From: Rotaria sordida
Lineage: Eukaryota > Rotifera > Eurotatoria > Philodinida > Philodinidae
Direction: 5' to 3'
DNA length: 64,000 bases
Assembly (NCBI GenBank): GCA_905250125.1
Contig: CAJNOL010000976.1
Span: 25,604 to 89,603, forward strand
Shown: positions 22,780-34,310 of the stretch, in pieces
Layout of the letters: every line of letters starts with the position of its first letter
Position numbering within the stretch: position 1 is the stretch's first letter
Notes under the pieces: generated by a model
The model's database searches: none
The model's input: only the letters and a program-made list of their open reading frames with translations
Told to the model about the DNA's origin: nothing
Program-made: the position numbers and the translations under genes

Positions 22780-24560
22780 CTAGAAGTACGCACCCAAGTC
22801 GTCATTTTGTGTCTTAATTATCCTATAAAACTGAAAGTCAGAATTTAGTCGTTGAAATGAGAAATGAAAGTATCAAGATTAAACCCAACCTTCTGTTGTT
22901 AAATGTTCTTCAAGACATTTCCCTAAATTACTAATAGAATCTGAAAAAGACGAAATTATTTGAAGTTAGAAGTATTGTTCTTTCGAGATAATGAAAAAGA
23001 GAAACATTAGACGGCATGTTCTCTACTCATCCATAAGATAGTTGACAGTACATATGATGATAGATAATGAATCATATAGATAATTAAACGATCAATAGTC
23101 AGTGTTCTTTAGAAAAATATTGATACGCATTGATAGAGTTCTAGTGGTGATGAATTTTACAATGGCTATTTATCGATTGTTTTCGCTTCGATCAGGTGAT
23201 CGATCGAAACATAATTTCCATAATTTACAGCAATAAAAAAAAATGGTTTTAATAAAGTGTAAAAATGTTTGGAGACCATGTAGACATATGCATACAAATT
23301 CGTCATTTTCTGTTGCAATGATCTCTAGAACTGCAAGTCAGAAAGTAATCGTTGAAATGAGAAGTGAAAATATCGAGATCAAACTCGAATGTTCTGTTAT
23401 CAAATGTTCCTTAAGACTTACAGCTAAGTTACAAATAGAATCCGAAAAAGACAAAATTATTCGGAGTTAGAAATTTTGTCGTTTCGAGATAATTAAAATG
23501 AGAAGTTAGGCGCCAGTCTCTTTGCTCATGTATAAAACAGCTGTGTGTACAGCTGATCAGAGATAATGAATCATATAGATAATTAAACGATCAATGAATA
23601 ATGTTCTTTAGAGATCCGTTGATATGCGTTTATAGAGTTCTTGTAGTGATGAATATTATAATGGCTAATTCTCAATCTCGTTATTACTTAAGTCAGCCGA
23701 TCGATAGAAATAGAAAGTTTCCAGTTTAGAAAGATAAAGAAAGACTGTTTCCAGTAAAACATAAATATCTTTGTAGGAGAAATTGTTTCAGAAAAAAAAT
23801 CATGAAGACGATTATTTAGTTTTTTTCGAATAATCGATATTCGTGCTTCGCACCTTATTTCGCATTCTCGACGTACGCATCGAAAGTTCGTATTTTGTAT
23901 CGCAATGATCTCGAGAATGGAAACTCACAAAATACTCGTTCAAACGCGAAGTCCAAGTATCGAGATCAAACCAATAATATTTTTTGAGTTTTTCTCCAAA
24001 GTACATTCAGTTTGGTCAGAAATAGGTCCCAAAAATAACAAATTTGAAAGGATTTTATTACTTTTAAATTTCACGATAATTAAAACGAAAAAAAGAAACA
24101 AAAGTTAGGCACCACTCTCTTTTCTCCTATGTGAAACAGGTGCAGATACAGCGGATTATAGATAATGAATCATTGAGATGATTAATCGACCAATGATGAA
24201 TGATTTCTAGAAATCTGTTGATATGCTTTGGTAGAGTTCGTTTAGTAATGAATTTTAGAATGGCAGTATTTTATGTCAGATCTAAGTTGAGACAGCTTTT
24301 TGAAAATGAAATTGTTTCTTGGATTTCAGAAAGAGGTGAGACGACTTCTAAGTTCCAGAAAACTTAGACACTAGAATGTGAGAACTAATTACGACGACAA
24401 TTCATAACCGTAATGCGTGTTCGATATGAAATTCGTTTTCTCAATTCTTTCGATTTGTGCTTCGCACCGCATTTCGTATGCATTCAAAGTCCACATTTTG
24501 TGGCGCGATGATCTGAGCAACGACACATCGTCTTATATTCGTTGAAACGGAATTCGAGAG
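22780..24560. repeat. degenerate long tandem repeat, period about 500-600 bp, three copies and a partial fourth
   Basis: Three successive segments share the same order of motifs: a TCGTCATTTTGTG-type start, TCGTTGAAATGAGAA..TGAAA.TATC, GAATC.GAAAAAGAC.AAATTATT, and the anchor AGATAATGAATCAT. The anchor falls at 23,062, 23,561 and 24,160 (spacings 499 and 599). GTTGATATGC.TT.ATAGAGTTC..GT..TGATGAAT.TTA follows. A partial fourth start is at about 24,460-24,560 (GTGCTTCGCACCGCATTTCG). Identity between copies is moderate, so the array is old. Short frames inside are probably incidental. Confidence 0.75.
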
Positions 24561-27500
24561 GCTGACGTTTCTATATGATACAAATTTTGTCCGATTTTTT
24601 TGTTGTATTTCGTTTGCTCAAAATAAAATTCAGATTTTAAAATAATCCATGGATTTTATTTTTTCAATATGGCGATGCAATGTAGTGAGACTTAGCGCTG
24701 ATCTTATCAACGATTAATTATCTTGAAAACTAATAATAATCTTTTGCTTTATACTGAGTGGCATGTTTTTCAAAAGTAAATTAGTATAAATGTATAAGGA
24801 CTCTTTGTGATATCAATGATTATGGTAGTAAGAAAATTTAAAGTGGATATTATTAAATTTTTTTAAGCAAAAATCTAAACAAAAAGCCATTTTAAGAATT
24901 TAATATATATTTGCAATACAAATTCTACAAAATTCTTTGAATTAATTTGATCTGAAGACAATTCTTGTATATGGTACAATCTAATACGAATCTCTTAAAA
25001 GAATTGTATCATAAATGTACTCAACTACAAATACATTTTTCTTGACATGTATATTCTTTTTACGAAGTAATAGCGAATTATAATGAATCGAAGATAAAAA
25101 AAAACCAAAAAAAAAATAAATAAAAACTTGGACATGAGCTTTCGTACAGAAGAATACTATAAATTTCATCGATTTTTGATACAGCATCTATTGATTTTTG
25201 TTTAGAACAAGAACTCGATTACTTCTCTCAAAACCAACTTGTAGTATATACAATTAAACAACCATCAAAAAGATCCCTGTACTTTGTATAATATCAAAAT
25301 ATATTTTTTCGGTAAATTTGACGTTTCGACTAATTCAAAGATTTTACAATTGCATAAATCATGAGTCCAGTGTGCGAGGATGTGCTTTGCACCGAGCTCG
25401 CATCATGGGCTTAGCCCGTATGCCATCTAGTTCGTGTCGTTCTTTGTTTGTTTGTTGTATTTACTTGTTCCTTTTCTTCTACTTATCTGTTTGCTTCCTT
25501 TCTCTTTCTCTTTTCTTTTGGTTCGTTATTCTTTCAGTATTTCACACTTTTCTACTGTGTCACAACAACCTACTTCCTTCTGTTTCCTTCGCCTTACTGT
25601 CACTTTTTAACCTATTTCTCTCACTTCATATATTCATACTGGTGGTAGGATGCATGAAATCAAAGTAAACGCATAATAAAAAAAAACATGAGCTGTTTGT
25701 GTATAAAAAAATGTTTCTCGAAATGTGAAATACTCATTATTAAGAATAATCTCTAGAAATCATTCTCATTTTCATCAGTATTTGATACCATTGTCACTTA
25801 GTACTCTATAGCAGTCTCCTTGTCTTGAAACAGATGCTCGAATATTATCGAGGATTGATTCATTCATGTATATTCTACTCGTAATATGGTGTGAATATGG
25901 TTGCAATGGAGGATGAGTTTTCTCATTGATCACACCATGACGAGATGTATAGAGTATGATCATTTCATTAACTGATATCATTTTATAACTTCTGACATTC
26001 ATTGATAAAAAAATCAAATGTATTTTAAATTATTATTATACAATAAATCGATGGTATACAAACTCAAATTTGTATGAGATATATGATTGATATTGAAATT
26101 CATGAATTCGATCTCAACCGAAATTGTAAATATTCTTATAAAATATTCAAATATATATTTGATATTTATATTCGTATCCGAGATACAATTTAGTTAGCAA
26201 GTTCATCTCTATATCCAATGATCTCTGCTTGACCATGCTTGTTGTGTAGAACGACAAAGAACATGTTTCAAAACATTTAATCATTTAAAAAAAAAATTAT
26301 GTCGGCAACGGTCGAATGCTCCCTGAAATGAAGCAGTTAATAGTATTTTGTTTTCTTAATTTCAGAACACATTCTTGAGTAAATGCTCTTCACTGATTCT
26401 ATAAAATGAATTATATAGAAAAAGTGGATATCAACTTATCTTTTGTATTCATCTCGAAACTGCTTTGATTTCATTTCCGTCATCTTAAAACACATACTTT
26501 TTTTTGAGTATTTATTTATGCCTTTTTGATTTTTCTTCGATTCAAAATTAAAATTCAATTTACAAACATAATATGTTGTATACAAAATTAATTTGGTGAT
26601 TTAAATAAGAAGCAAAACAAACTACTTAAATTAAATAGATAAGCAGAGATGAAAAAGATTAGTTTTCATCTAATCAACTATTTTAAGCGTGTTTATTTAA
26701 ATGTAAATTTAACAAGTAGATAATTCTAATTTCCGTTTCATTTTAATCTTTATGAAACAATAACTAAATTTTAAATATTGCAAACGCTAAAAATTGAAAT
26801 TCTTATGTTAAAAATATTAAGATAAATACATCATTGATTTCTCTCAATTTAAAGAAAAAAAAACGAGATTCTAAATTAGGAAAAATAATGTTTTTTTTTT
26901 TACGGGAATATTCAGTGAAAAGAAGATTTTGAAATCATTTAATTATTGCTTGAAGATAGGACACGGATATGTTGTCGAACGATTCCTGACTTTTAATGAA
27001 TGAACTCATCAGAAAATATTTCCGTTCTTTTTAAACTGACTTCCTCTTCTTTTGTTTCGCAAGAACATAAATTCTTACAGTTTTGTTGATATTGCTATCA
27101 GCTTCAACTCATCTTTCTATTCTCTTTCTTCATCATCTTACGTTTCTATGATACTTTCTGGCGCTCCTTTCTCTTTCTCGTTTTCTCTCTCCTATATAAG
27201 CATGTGTTCAATGTGAAGTTATTAGATTCTGGAATTCATTCAATAAACACCATTATTGATAGTGACGGTAAGCTACTTATCCAATATATTGCTATAATAA
27301 GCCTATTATATTTTTCAAAAATGAATTTTTAATACATAAGAAATTATTAGATAGTTTGCAAAACGATAGAGAGCATGTTCTTGACTTTCTAAGAATGATA
27401 TTAAATTGTCATGCATAGCTTTGAAGAATTTATTATTAGGTATTTTTCTAGAGAACATCAAGAAAAACTTAACCTACTTCGGACAGAATTCTATCATGAC

Positions 27501-27821
27501 CGTTCCGAAAAAAAAACAAACAACAATAGAAGAATCATTCAAATAATATTTCGGATGGTTCAGATAGTATTCTTTTCATAAGAAGAATAATTATGAACTG
27601 TCCCTGAAGGTATAGCATTGAAATGAATGGTTTCCTACAGATGTATAATGTATTTTTATCGACATAGACCGTATTCATCAAACATTATTCGATGCGATAA
27701 TTGTATACAACATAGTTTTACGAATCTTTTTGTCAATGCGTTCACTTGCGTTTTTCTTCATATACATTTTTAATTGGTATGATATATGAACAATTAGTTA
27801 TGTGATGAAAGTGTTTTGCAT
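24561..27821. other. long AT-rich region without a convincing gene
   Basis: Contains a dispersed repeat at 25,365-25,440 (listed) and a pyrimidine-rich 116-codon frame at 25,318 that looks like low-complexity read-through. No homology or splice structure was recognised. At 27,196-27,250 a TATATAAG and an AATAAA lie close together, but nothing coding follows. Confidence 0.45.
25365..25440. repeat. dispersed repeat containing TGCTTTGCACC and GCTTAGCCC
   Basis: GAGGATGTGCTTTGCACCGA is followed by GGGCTTAGCCCGTATGCC and ATCTAGTTC. A similar string occurs at 44,927-44,985 (TATGCTTTGCACC, GAGCTTAGCTCATGTG, GTCTAGTTTC), and shorter relatives (GTGCTTCGCACC) sit at the heads of the 22.8-24.6 kb array units. 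Both cores are palindromic (GTGCTTTGCAC; GGGCTTAGCCC). Confidence 0.6.
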
Positions 27822-27978
27822 GTAGCTGATATAATGGAAATAATAGATGCATTTACATTCTAATGTATTGTTTCGAAGATAATGCATTGTAATGTATTAT
27901 TAAAATAATGCATTAAAACATATTAAATAGGTTGTATTATAATATAAATGCATCCATTATTTCCTTTATATCCGCTAC
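27822..27978. mobile_element. small inverted-repeat element (MITE-like), 157 bp
   Basis: GTAGCTGATATAATGGAAAT at the left end matches the inverted right end (reverse complement GTAGCGGATATAAAGGAAAT), and the match continues through AATAGATGCATTT. The interior is also rich in ATGCATT palindromes. It ends three bases before a telomere-like hairpin, a suggestive adjacency. Confidence 0.7.
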
Positions 27979-27980
27979 AT

Positions 27981-28021
27981 GGGTGTGGGTGTATATAGAT
28001 TCTTTTTCTACCTGTACCCTA
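27981..28021. repeat. telomere-like hairpin
   Basis: GGGTGTGGGTGTATATAGAT starts the left arm, and CTACCTGTACCCTA forms a degenerate right arm. The loop has TTCTTTTTC, like other copies. Confidence 0.7.
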
Positions 28022-28768
28022 TGTCATTCTGAGTGTTCTTTCTAATGAAATACTGCTATATTTAATTAGATTAAGATTTGATTTCTTGTGTAAAAGTCGA
28101 CTATGAGTTTACATTACACGCAAAATATGTCATTTATCTCTTAGTTTTCATAGGAAATACTGAAGTAAAAAATATCTTAAATTTTTGTCATTCATTTTAA
28201 GTTATGTTAGAAAGAAGAGAAAGTGATGATTGTTGCTCTCTCTCGCTATCGTCTTTCTATTAAAATCTATTTTATTAAATAATTTCTGTGGATTGATTTT
28301 TCTTCTTCGTGACAATTTGTTCGATTGATATACTTCAGTAATTATAAATGTATGACTAAAAAAAAGATTCCATTTCATGTTGTATTAACCAGCATAAAAT
28401 ATTCTAATAATAGTATAAGTCGGCTTAAAAGAGAGAAGCTTGCATCAAAAGTTCGCTCGAATAATTCTCATTCAAAAGATGAAGAATGGCAAGCGTACTT
28501 ATTTTTTCTTAGTCATTTTCATTTCATTATCGTTTTTCATTTGATTACTTCGAATCAGCAGTGTCCACATTGTAAGATAAACCTGCTCTGTAGCAACATA
28601 GGACTTATATAAGATCTTCATCCTGCCATGTAAAATAATATGACAGACAGGGCAGAAAAACGTTTTTTCTCCCCTAGATATTGTCAAGGACCGCTGTTTT
28701 TTTTTCTAAAACAAATATTATGATTCAGGTATGAATAGTTCAACCGTAAATCCCCTACGTTTGCAGTT
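28022..28768. other. intergenic, short frames only
   Basis: A plus-strand frame of 95 codons at 28,325 and an overlapping minus-strand frame at 28,687-28,499 (with FFCPVCHIIL) show no recognisable domain. Confidence 0.45.
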
Positions 28769-28816
28769 AGGGTGTGCGATGCAGGCGTACATCTCCATTT
28801 TATCTACACCCACACC
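28769..28816. repeat. telomere-like hairpin
   Basis: AGGGTGTGCGATGCAGGCGT forms the left arm, and CTACACCCACACC ends the right arm, with the loop ACATCTCCATTTTAT. A second C-rich arm-like piece (GGCATCCACACCCGAGAC) lies at 28,871-28,888. Confidence 0.65.
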
Positions 28817-28892
28817 AATTCCTCCTCACCCCGCTCTTATATCTCATATCCAGACCGAGTTTCAACCATATCGGCATCCACACCCGAGACTT

Positions 28893-30711
28893 AATCTGGA
28901 TAAGTGACAAATCTTAAATTTTCATGTTTTATACTGGCTTCATCGTCGTGTACTTTTGAAACTCGAATTATTCGCTTGAATTCTCCTTACTCTCTGTTTT
29001 CTAATTCAATAGCATCCATGAACTCTATCTCTCGTCTTTCCTTAGTATGTATAACTTCAATCCATTTCACTTCGTGGTGTGTCTTAATCATGAAACACTC
29101 GTTATCATCATTCGTCCTTCTCTATTCACTTTTTACTCCTCTCTATGATTTATTATTACCTACATGTTGATATCGAGTGACTCTGAATAATCGAAACACT
29201 TTTTTTCAATATAGAGAAAAGATAAAATTCTAATTTTTTAAAAGATACATTGTTGAATTCTTTGAAAATTTCAAAGAAACAAACTCGTTTGTTTTCTTCT
29301 GAAAAATCATTCTAAGACTCAAAATGATACTTAGAGCTGACCAAAAGTTCTACTAACATTCAGATACTCTTCATAATGAACGAAATGGAGAGAGAAGATT
29401 AAACACTTAAGATAAAATTCGAAATGAGCAGAGACAACGAGAGAGAACGAAACTGCTTCTCATTTTAATCTACGCTGCAGTTCTAAGGATACTTGTACAT
29501 GAGTTTTATATTTTAGTCCTATTGGACTGCACCAAAAAGTTTTTTTTTCAGCAGTTATCGATCTCCTACCAATCATTTGTTACTTTCAGTATGTTTTGCG
29601 CTAGTCGTCGTTTTTTTCTTTGGTTTTCCTACTTGTAGTACTTCTAATCGGGCACCAACCACTGAACACTACTTCCGAAAGTCGCCTCAATTTTAGAAAT
29701 AGCAATTCCTAGTATTGTTTAGTCTCTGTACAACCATATTTCGATGAAGATGGCTCATCTTCAGTATTCTGTAAGCTGACTCATCAGCTTATGCTAGAAT
29801 CCTGTTGTTTATTCAGATCGATATCGATTCTGACATCAGTATCATTGTTATACAATGGTGATCAACTGAATTCTTTATGATTTAAGACATTTCCCTAGTC
29901 CATGTATTGACTATACAGTACTGGTTTAATACTGGTATAAAGTAATGTCGCCTGTACTGACCAAAACTACGTCAGTATTCCTGTACTGCACAATCAGTAC
30001 ATGGGCTAGAGTTTAGAAATGATGGAACACTCTTCCACTCAGGACGAAACTAGGAATATAACACATCGAATATTGTAGTTATCATTCTGTAGATAGTCCA
30101 AAAAACGAAATCTCATTGTATTCAATGTTAAGAAATGATAAATCCAAGTCTCATTCATCATACGATCTTTTCTTTGGTTACTCTGATCGTTAGTATTGTA
30201 CAGACATTCTTCTAGCTTGAAAAAAGTAGTAATCGATTGATAAAAGTTTCATGCCATAAAGGACTTAATCGATGGGCTCTAGATTACATCTGGATTATGA
30301 AGAGACGAGAAGCTCCAGTTCTAAACCTCCATTGTTCTTAGATCATTCGAAGGCTATAAAACAACCCTTCAGACATCGTGTTTATTAACAAGAAAAAAAA
30401 ATACAATGAACTATTGTTCAAGTTTTTTGCACATATACGTGATGAAAACAATTAATGCGTTGGAATACATTATGCCAATCAAACATAGACGTTGAGAAAC
30501 CGAGCTGGTATAAAGGTATTTCACATCTTAGTTAATAGAAGATGACATCTTTAAGTAAGAAAGGTTTTTGGTGATCCATGGTTTTGCGCATATCGTGTCG
30601 CTTACTGACGAGAATCAGTGCCTATTAGGAGGCGTAGGAGATCAGAAGAAACTGTAGAAGATGCACGGATATTAACTTATTCTCATTGTGTATTGTAGAG
30701 AGTTTCATAAA
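28893..30711. other. intergenic region upstream of the aquaporin
   Basis: GAGCTGACCAAAAGTTCTAC at 29,335 resembles the tip of the mariner derivative at 43,892 and may be a lone decayed end. A small inverted repeat lies at 29,893-30,010. The ATTGTAG just before 30,699 could be the acceptor of a 5' UTR intron of the aquaporin gene. Confidence 0.4.
29893..30010. repeat. small inverted repeat, about 118 bp
   Basis: CCCTAGTCCATGTATTGA at the left matches the inverted right end (reverse complement CTCTAGCCCATGTACTGATT). Inside, ATACAGTACTGG pairs loosely with the segment TCCTGTACTGC. Probably a short MITE. Confidence 0.55.
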
Positions 30712-31461
30712 ATGCCATCAGTTCAAGTTGATCCTCTCGAAAGAAGTCACGCTCACGCGGTACAAGAAAACCATCGAGCAGCGAACGGTTTTAACCAACC
30801 ACCATCACTACCAGTTCGTTTGATTTGTGAAGCGATTGGTACATGCTGTTTTGTCCTTTTCGGCGCTGGTTGTGCAACAAAATCAGGAGCTGATCTATTA
30901 GCGGTCTCTACTGCTCATGGCATTGTCACAGTCTGGCTTGTGTACGTATTTGGATCGGTCTCCGGTGCTCATTTCAATGCTGCAGCTACTATTGCGTTTA
31001 CAATAAATCGTCAAATGAAAATACTTGATGCATTATTATATATTGTTGCTCAAGCAGTTGGTGCTCTTCTTGCTGGAGCACTATTGCTATTACTGTACTA
31101 TGGCAACGATAGCAAATTAGGCACACCAGAATTGGCATTACTACCCTATCCAGTTACGGTTCTACAAGGCTTTTTCTTAGAATTCATCTGTACGGTCGTT
31201 CTCTCGTTTGTCATCTTCTTTACAACATCGTACAACATGCACAAAGAAGCAGCTCTTCCAATTGGACTGGTCGTTTTCTCTTCGTTTTTGCTTGCTTCCG
31301 ATCGAGATGGAGCAGCTCTTAATCCTTGGAGATGGTTGGGACCAGCAGTTGCTTCGAATACGTATAGCACCTATGCCTGGATCTATTCTGTGGGACCTAT
31401 CAGTGGGTTCATCGTTGGATTAGCACTTTTCAGAGTCTACAAACTTATTTGGAATCAGTAA
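30712..31461 (+). CDS. aquaporin (MIP family) with altered NPA boxes
   Basis: Membrane channel for water or small solutes, 249 aa, a single coding exon; the ATG at 30,712 (MPSVQVDPLERS) is chosen over an upstream in-frame GTG. Six hydrophobic segments are visible, beginning LICEAIGTCCFVLFGAGCAT. The first pore loop reads SGAHFNAAAT (family consensus SGAHxNPAVT) and the second DGAALNPWRWLGPAV (consensus GxxxNPARxxGP). The proline of box one and the alanine of box two are therefore replaced, while both Asn residues and the selectivity-filter Arg after box two are kept. The rest is full length and undisturbed, so it looks functional. Whether it belongs to the unorthodox or a divergent water-channel clade is open. 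Confidence 0.9.
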   Translation: MPSVQVDPLERSHAHAVQENHRAANGFNQPPSLPVRLICEAIGTCCFVLFGAGCATKSGADLLAVSTAHGIVTVWLVYVFGSVSGAHFNAAATIAFTINRQMKILDALLYIVAQAVGALLAGALLLLLYYGNDSKLGTPELALLPYPVTVLQGFFLEFICTVVLSFVIFFTTSYNMHKEAALPIGLVVFSSFLLASDRDGAALNPWRWLGPAVASNTYSTYAWIYSVGPISGFIVGLALFRVYKLIWNQ

Positions 31462-32416
31462 TCGGAAGACAATCTAAATTCTTAAAATACGACAAGATTT
31501 TTTCTTACCTTAAAGATGGAAAAAAAATTGTTCTTGAAAAAAGAGCTATCTATAAGACTTTCTACTTGACAAAAGACTACATCTTATATGCTGTTTCGTT
31601 TTGACTATTGTATCGTCGTACGTCTGTAATTATTTTGAATAAAAAAAAAACAATTCATCGAGCAGTCGAATTTTGCTCGTAAGGAAAATTAATTTAAATA
31701 ATTCTTGAAAATAACAATAGTAGAGGACGAGCTGTGGATGTGGGTCGATATTAATCTTCTCTTCACCCATACGCCATACTCATGCTGCATAAGCGAACGA
31801 TGTCATCTTAGAGAAAATGAGACAGAGATGTTTTTTCATATTCTGACGTAACCTTTGATAGAGGAAAGAAAGAGCTTTTATTTTTTATAATAGTCAAATA
31901 AAAGGAACTGAGGAAAGAAAAGAAATTTGGGAGATAAAAACAACATTGCATGGCTCTATTGGAAATCGAGTTTTAAGTCAGCAGTGTGCAATCGAAATGA
32001 TGTCTAAAGGTCTCAGTTGAATAGCAATCAACTTCTCGCGTTCAATCATTAAGATATGGACGATGTATGAGAATGAACACGATCTGTTCTAGAAAATTTT
32101 CACGAAAAACTGAGTAATTCATGCGAAATATCTGCATACTATGGCGCGTACTGAAACAAGCAGTACAGGTATTGAATAAATAACTATCTGGTGCAGCTCT
32201 GCTTGGCAGCTTGCAACACAAATGCATGGCCAATTCCTTCGAGAACTATCTCAAGAAACTGATCTGAAGATTCACTTTTCAGTAATATCACTGATTAACA
32301 GTAATATTTTGCTCTATTTTCATTTTTTGTTTAATGAAATTCAGAAATACGCTTTAGCTTTATTTTGTCTGCATATATTGAAATATAAAATTGAAGCGAA
32401 ACTGCACAAATACTTT
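31462..32416. other. intergenic between convergent aquaporin and P450 genes
   Basis: Holds a telomere-like hairpin (31,731-31,785) and AT-rich sequence. Plus-strand frames overlapping the P450 3' end are antisense shadows. Confidence 0.5.
31731..31785. repeat. telomere-like hairpin, degenerate
   Basis: GCTGTGGATGTGGGT, then AATCTTCTCTTC, then ACCCATACGCCATAC. The loop AATCTTCTCTTC is identical to that of copy 1 at 1027-1037. Confidence 0.65.
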
Positions 32417-34310
32417 CTATGTGCTATAATCAGGGTCGAATGTGATTGTGACACCCATGCGTTTTGGTGTGACTGCATCTCCTTCATCGCCGGCATATTC
32501 ACCGGAATTGACTTCCGGTCCACCATCACCGAATGTCACACGTTGCATCAGTCGAGCACAAATAGCCTTCACTTCAAATCGAGCCAAATCTTGACCAATA
32601 CATTGACGATGACCACCACCAAATGAAATCGATGCTGCTTTGTTATTATTGGCATCGTTACCTTCCACTAAAAATCGTTCAGGATAAAACTGGTCAGGAT
32701 CAACTGGTCCTGACCAATAACGTCTATCCCGTCCCATGTTATGTATGCCAATGAGCACAAGATCGCCTTTTCTCAATTCAGCTCCAGTTGATGGCAATCG
32801 ATCATCGACAGTAAGTGTACGTAACGTGCCGAAACCAGGTGGAACAAAGCGAAACATTTCACGAAGAACACAATCCAAATAGGTGAAGGAATCGAGTTGT
32901 TCGACGGAGAGTGATTGCATATTATACTGAGCCAATTCTTTCTTGACTTTGTTCTGCACTTCAGGATGTATGCTCATTAAATGAATGAACCAGGTCAGTG
33001 CAGCTGTTGTTGTCGAATAACCTGCTATGAGAAATGACAGCATTTCATCCAGTACTTCAGCACGGGAAAGTCCTAGAAATTCAAGAGAAAATCAGTAGAA
33101 AAGCGTTTTTTAACAAGAGGTGTGGATGTGGGTATGGAAGAAGAAAACATCAATATTCACACCCATACACCACCCTGCAAGGATTTCTCAGTTTATCTTT
33201 GACATAAAACTTAGAAAGATATAAGAACTTGTACTTAAAGACAAATATTTGTGCTTGTATTAGCAAGTATAAGCACTGAACTTTTACTTGTCGTGCTTTT
33301 ACTCCTCCTATCTATGATTTTTACAAAAAGAAGATTTCTGAACGATGTACTAGACTCACCTTTTTTGTCTTCTTCAGTCTTTGATGCTTCAAGTTTTTCA
33401 TCTTGTTGTAATGAAGCGATTAATGATGCAATCAAACTTAGTTTCTTACGTTCAGCTCTCATCATTGGTGTCTCTTGCAACTCTTGTTCAATCATACGAT
33501 ATAAGTGCTGATTAACAAGGTCACGTGATCGTCGATATTTGAGATTAAGTAACAAGTATAGACGACCGATGAATGTTGGCATTTTTATTACTGTTATAAT
33601 CGTGTTCAAAACCGTATATATTGCATGAGCAAATTCATTCCTATTCCTATCTCCTTGATTATCCATTGTTTGGAGAGAATAATCAAAGAAAATAAGACTA
33701 AATGTCTCAAGAACTAACTGTTGCAGTTGTTCAAACATATTTAAATGAATATAATTTGGATCGTCGTTGTTCGTTCGCCAACGAGTCAACAATTTATCTG
33801 TACAATTTATTATTGTATCCAAATGGTTGACAATTTTACCACGACGAAATAATGGATGGGTAATAGTTGTGTGACGCTTATATTTGGATCCTAAATAGAA
33901 TAATTTTTGTATGTCATGACTTCAAGCAGATGACCACTTTGTGTCTAACCTGTGAGACAAAAGATTGAATTCGGCACGATAGACTTCATTTTTTCATCAA
34001 ATACGTCTGCTTGCTCGTATATATGTCGATGGGAAAAAATATGTTGTACATCTTCGAGACAACTCACAACAACCATACGAGCTGGACCAAACCAAAATTG
34101 AAAGACATCACCGAATTTATCTCGAAACTGTCGTAGTACATTAGGCAGTGGTTCGCCTCGCCAGATGACACCAGTTTGTAATAAATTGCCAAAGAGAAAT
34201 TGTGGTGCCATACCAGGTAATGATCCATGTAAGGTGAAGTAGACACTTTTGAGATAAACATACACGATTATTAGAAATAGCAGAACAAAAATGATCGTCA
34301 GTAATAACAT
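32417..34310 (-). CDS. cytochrome P450, three exons
   Basis: Haem-thiolate monooxygenase, probably anchored in the endoplasmic reticulum. Exons 34,310-33,950, 33,890-33,360 and 33,072-32,417 join in matching phases to 515 aa, the usual P450 length. The N-terminus is a membrane anchor (MLLLTIIFVLLFLIIVYVYL) followed by a Pro/Gly hinge (GSLPGMAPQFLFGN). Motifs: TGSKYKRHTTITHPLF (C-helix), I-helix AGYSTTTAAL (Ser replaces the usual acidic residue), K-helix LREMFR (ExxR), YPERF, and the haem loop FGGGHRQCIG with the Cys ligand. The CYP3/CYP4-like clan is possible but unproven. Intron 2 (287 nt) contains a telomere-like hairpin. TTTATAAAG about 30 nt upstream of the start may be its TATA box. Confidence 0.93.
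33119..33176. repeat. telomere-like hairpin inside a P450 intron
   Basis: GGTGTGGATGTGGGTATGG, the loop AAGAAGAAAACATCAAT, then ATTCACACCCATACACCACC, a good inverted repeat. It lies wholly within intron 2 of the P450 gene. Confidence 0.75.

Noticed and set aside
25318-25668. 116-codon frame rich in Phe, Ser and Leu
   Set aside because: A pyrimidine-rich low-complexity stretch with no domain and overlapping equal-quality frames; it also overlaps a dispersed repeat.
27190-27270. Solo LTR suspected from TATATAAG followed by AATAAA within about 50 bp
   Set aside because: No second copy, primer-binding site, TG..CA ends or target duplication could be seen; AT-rich sequence gives such motifs by chance.
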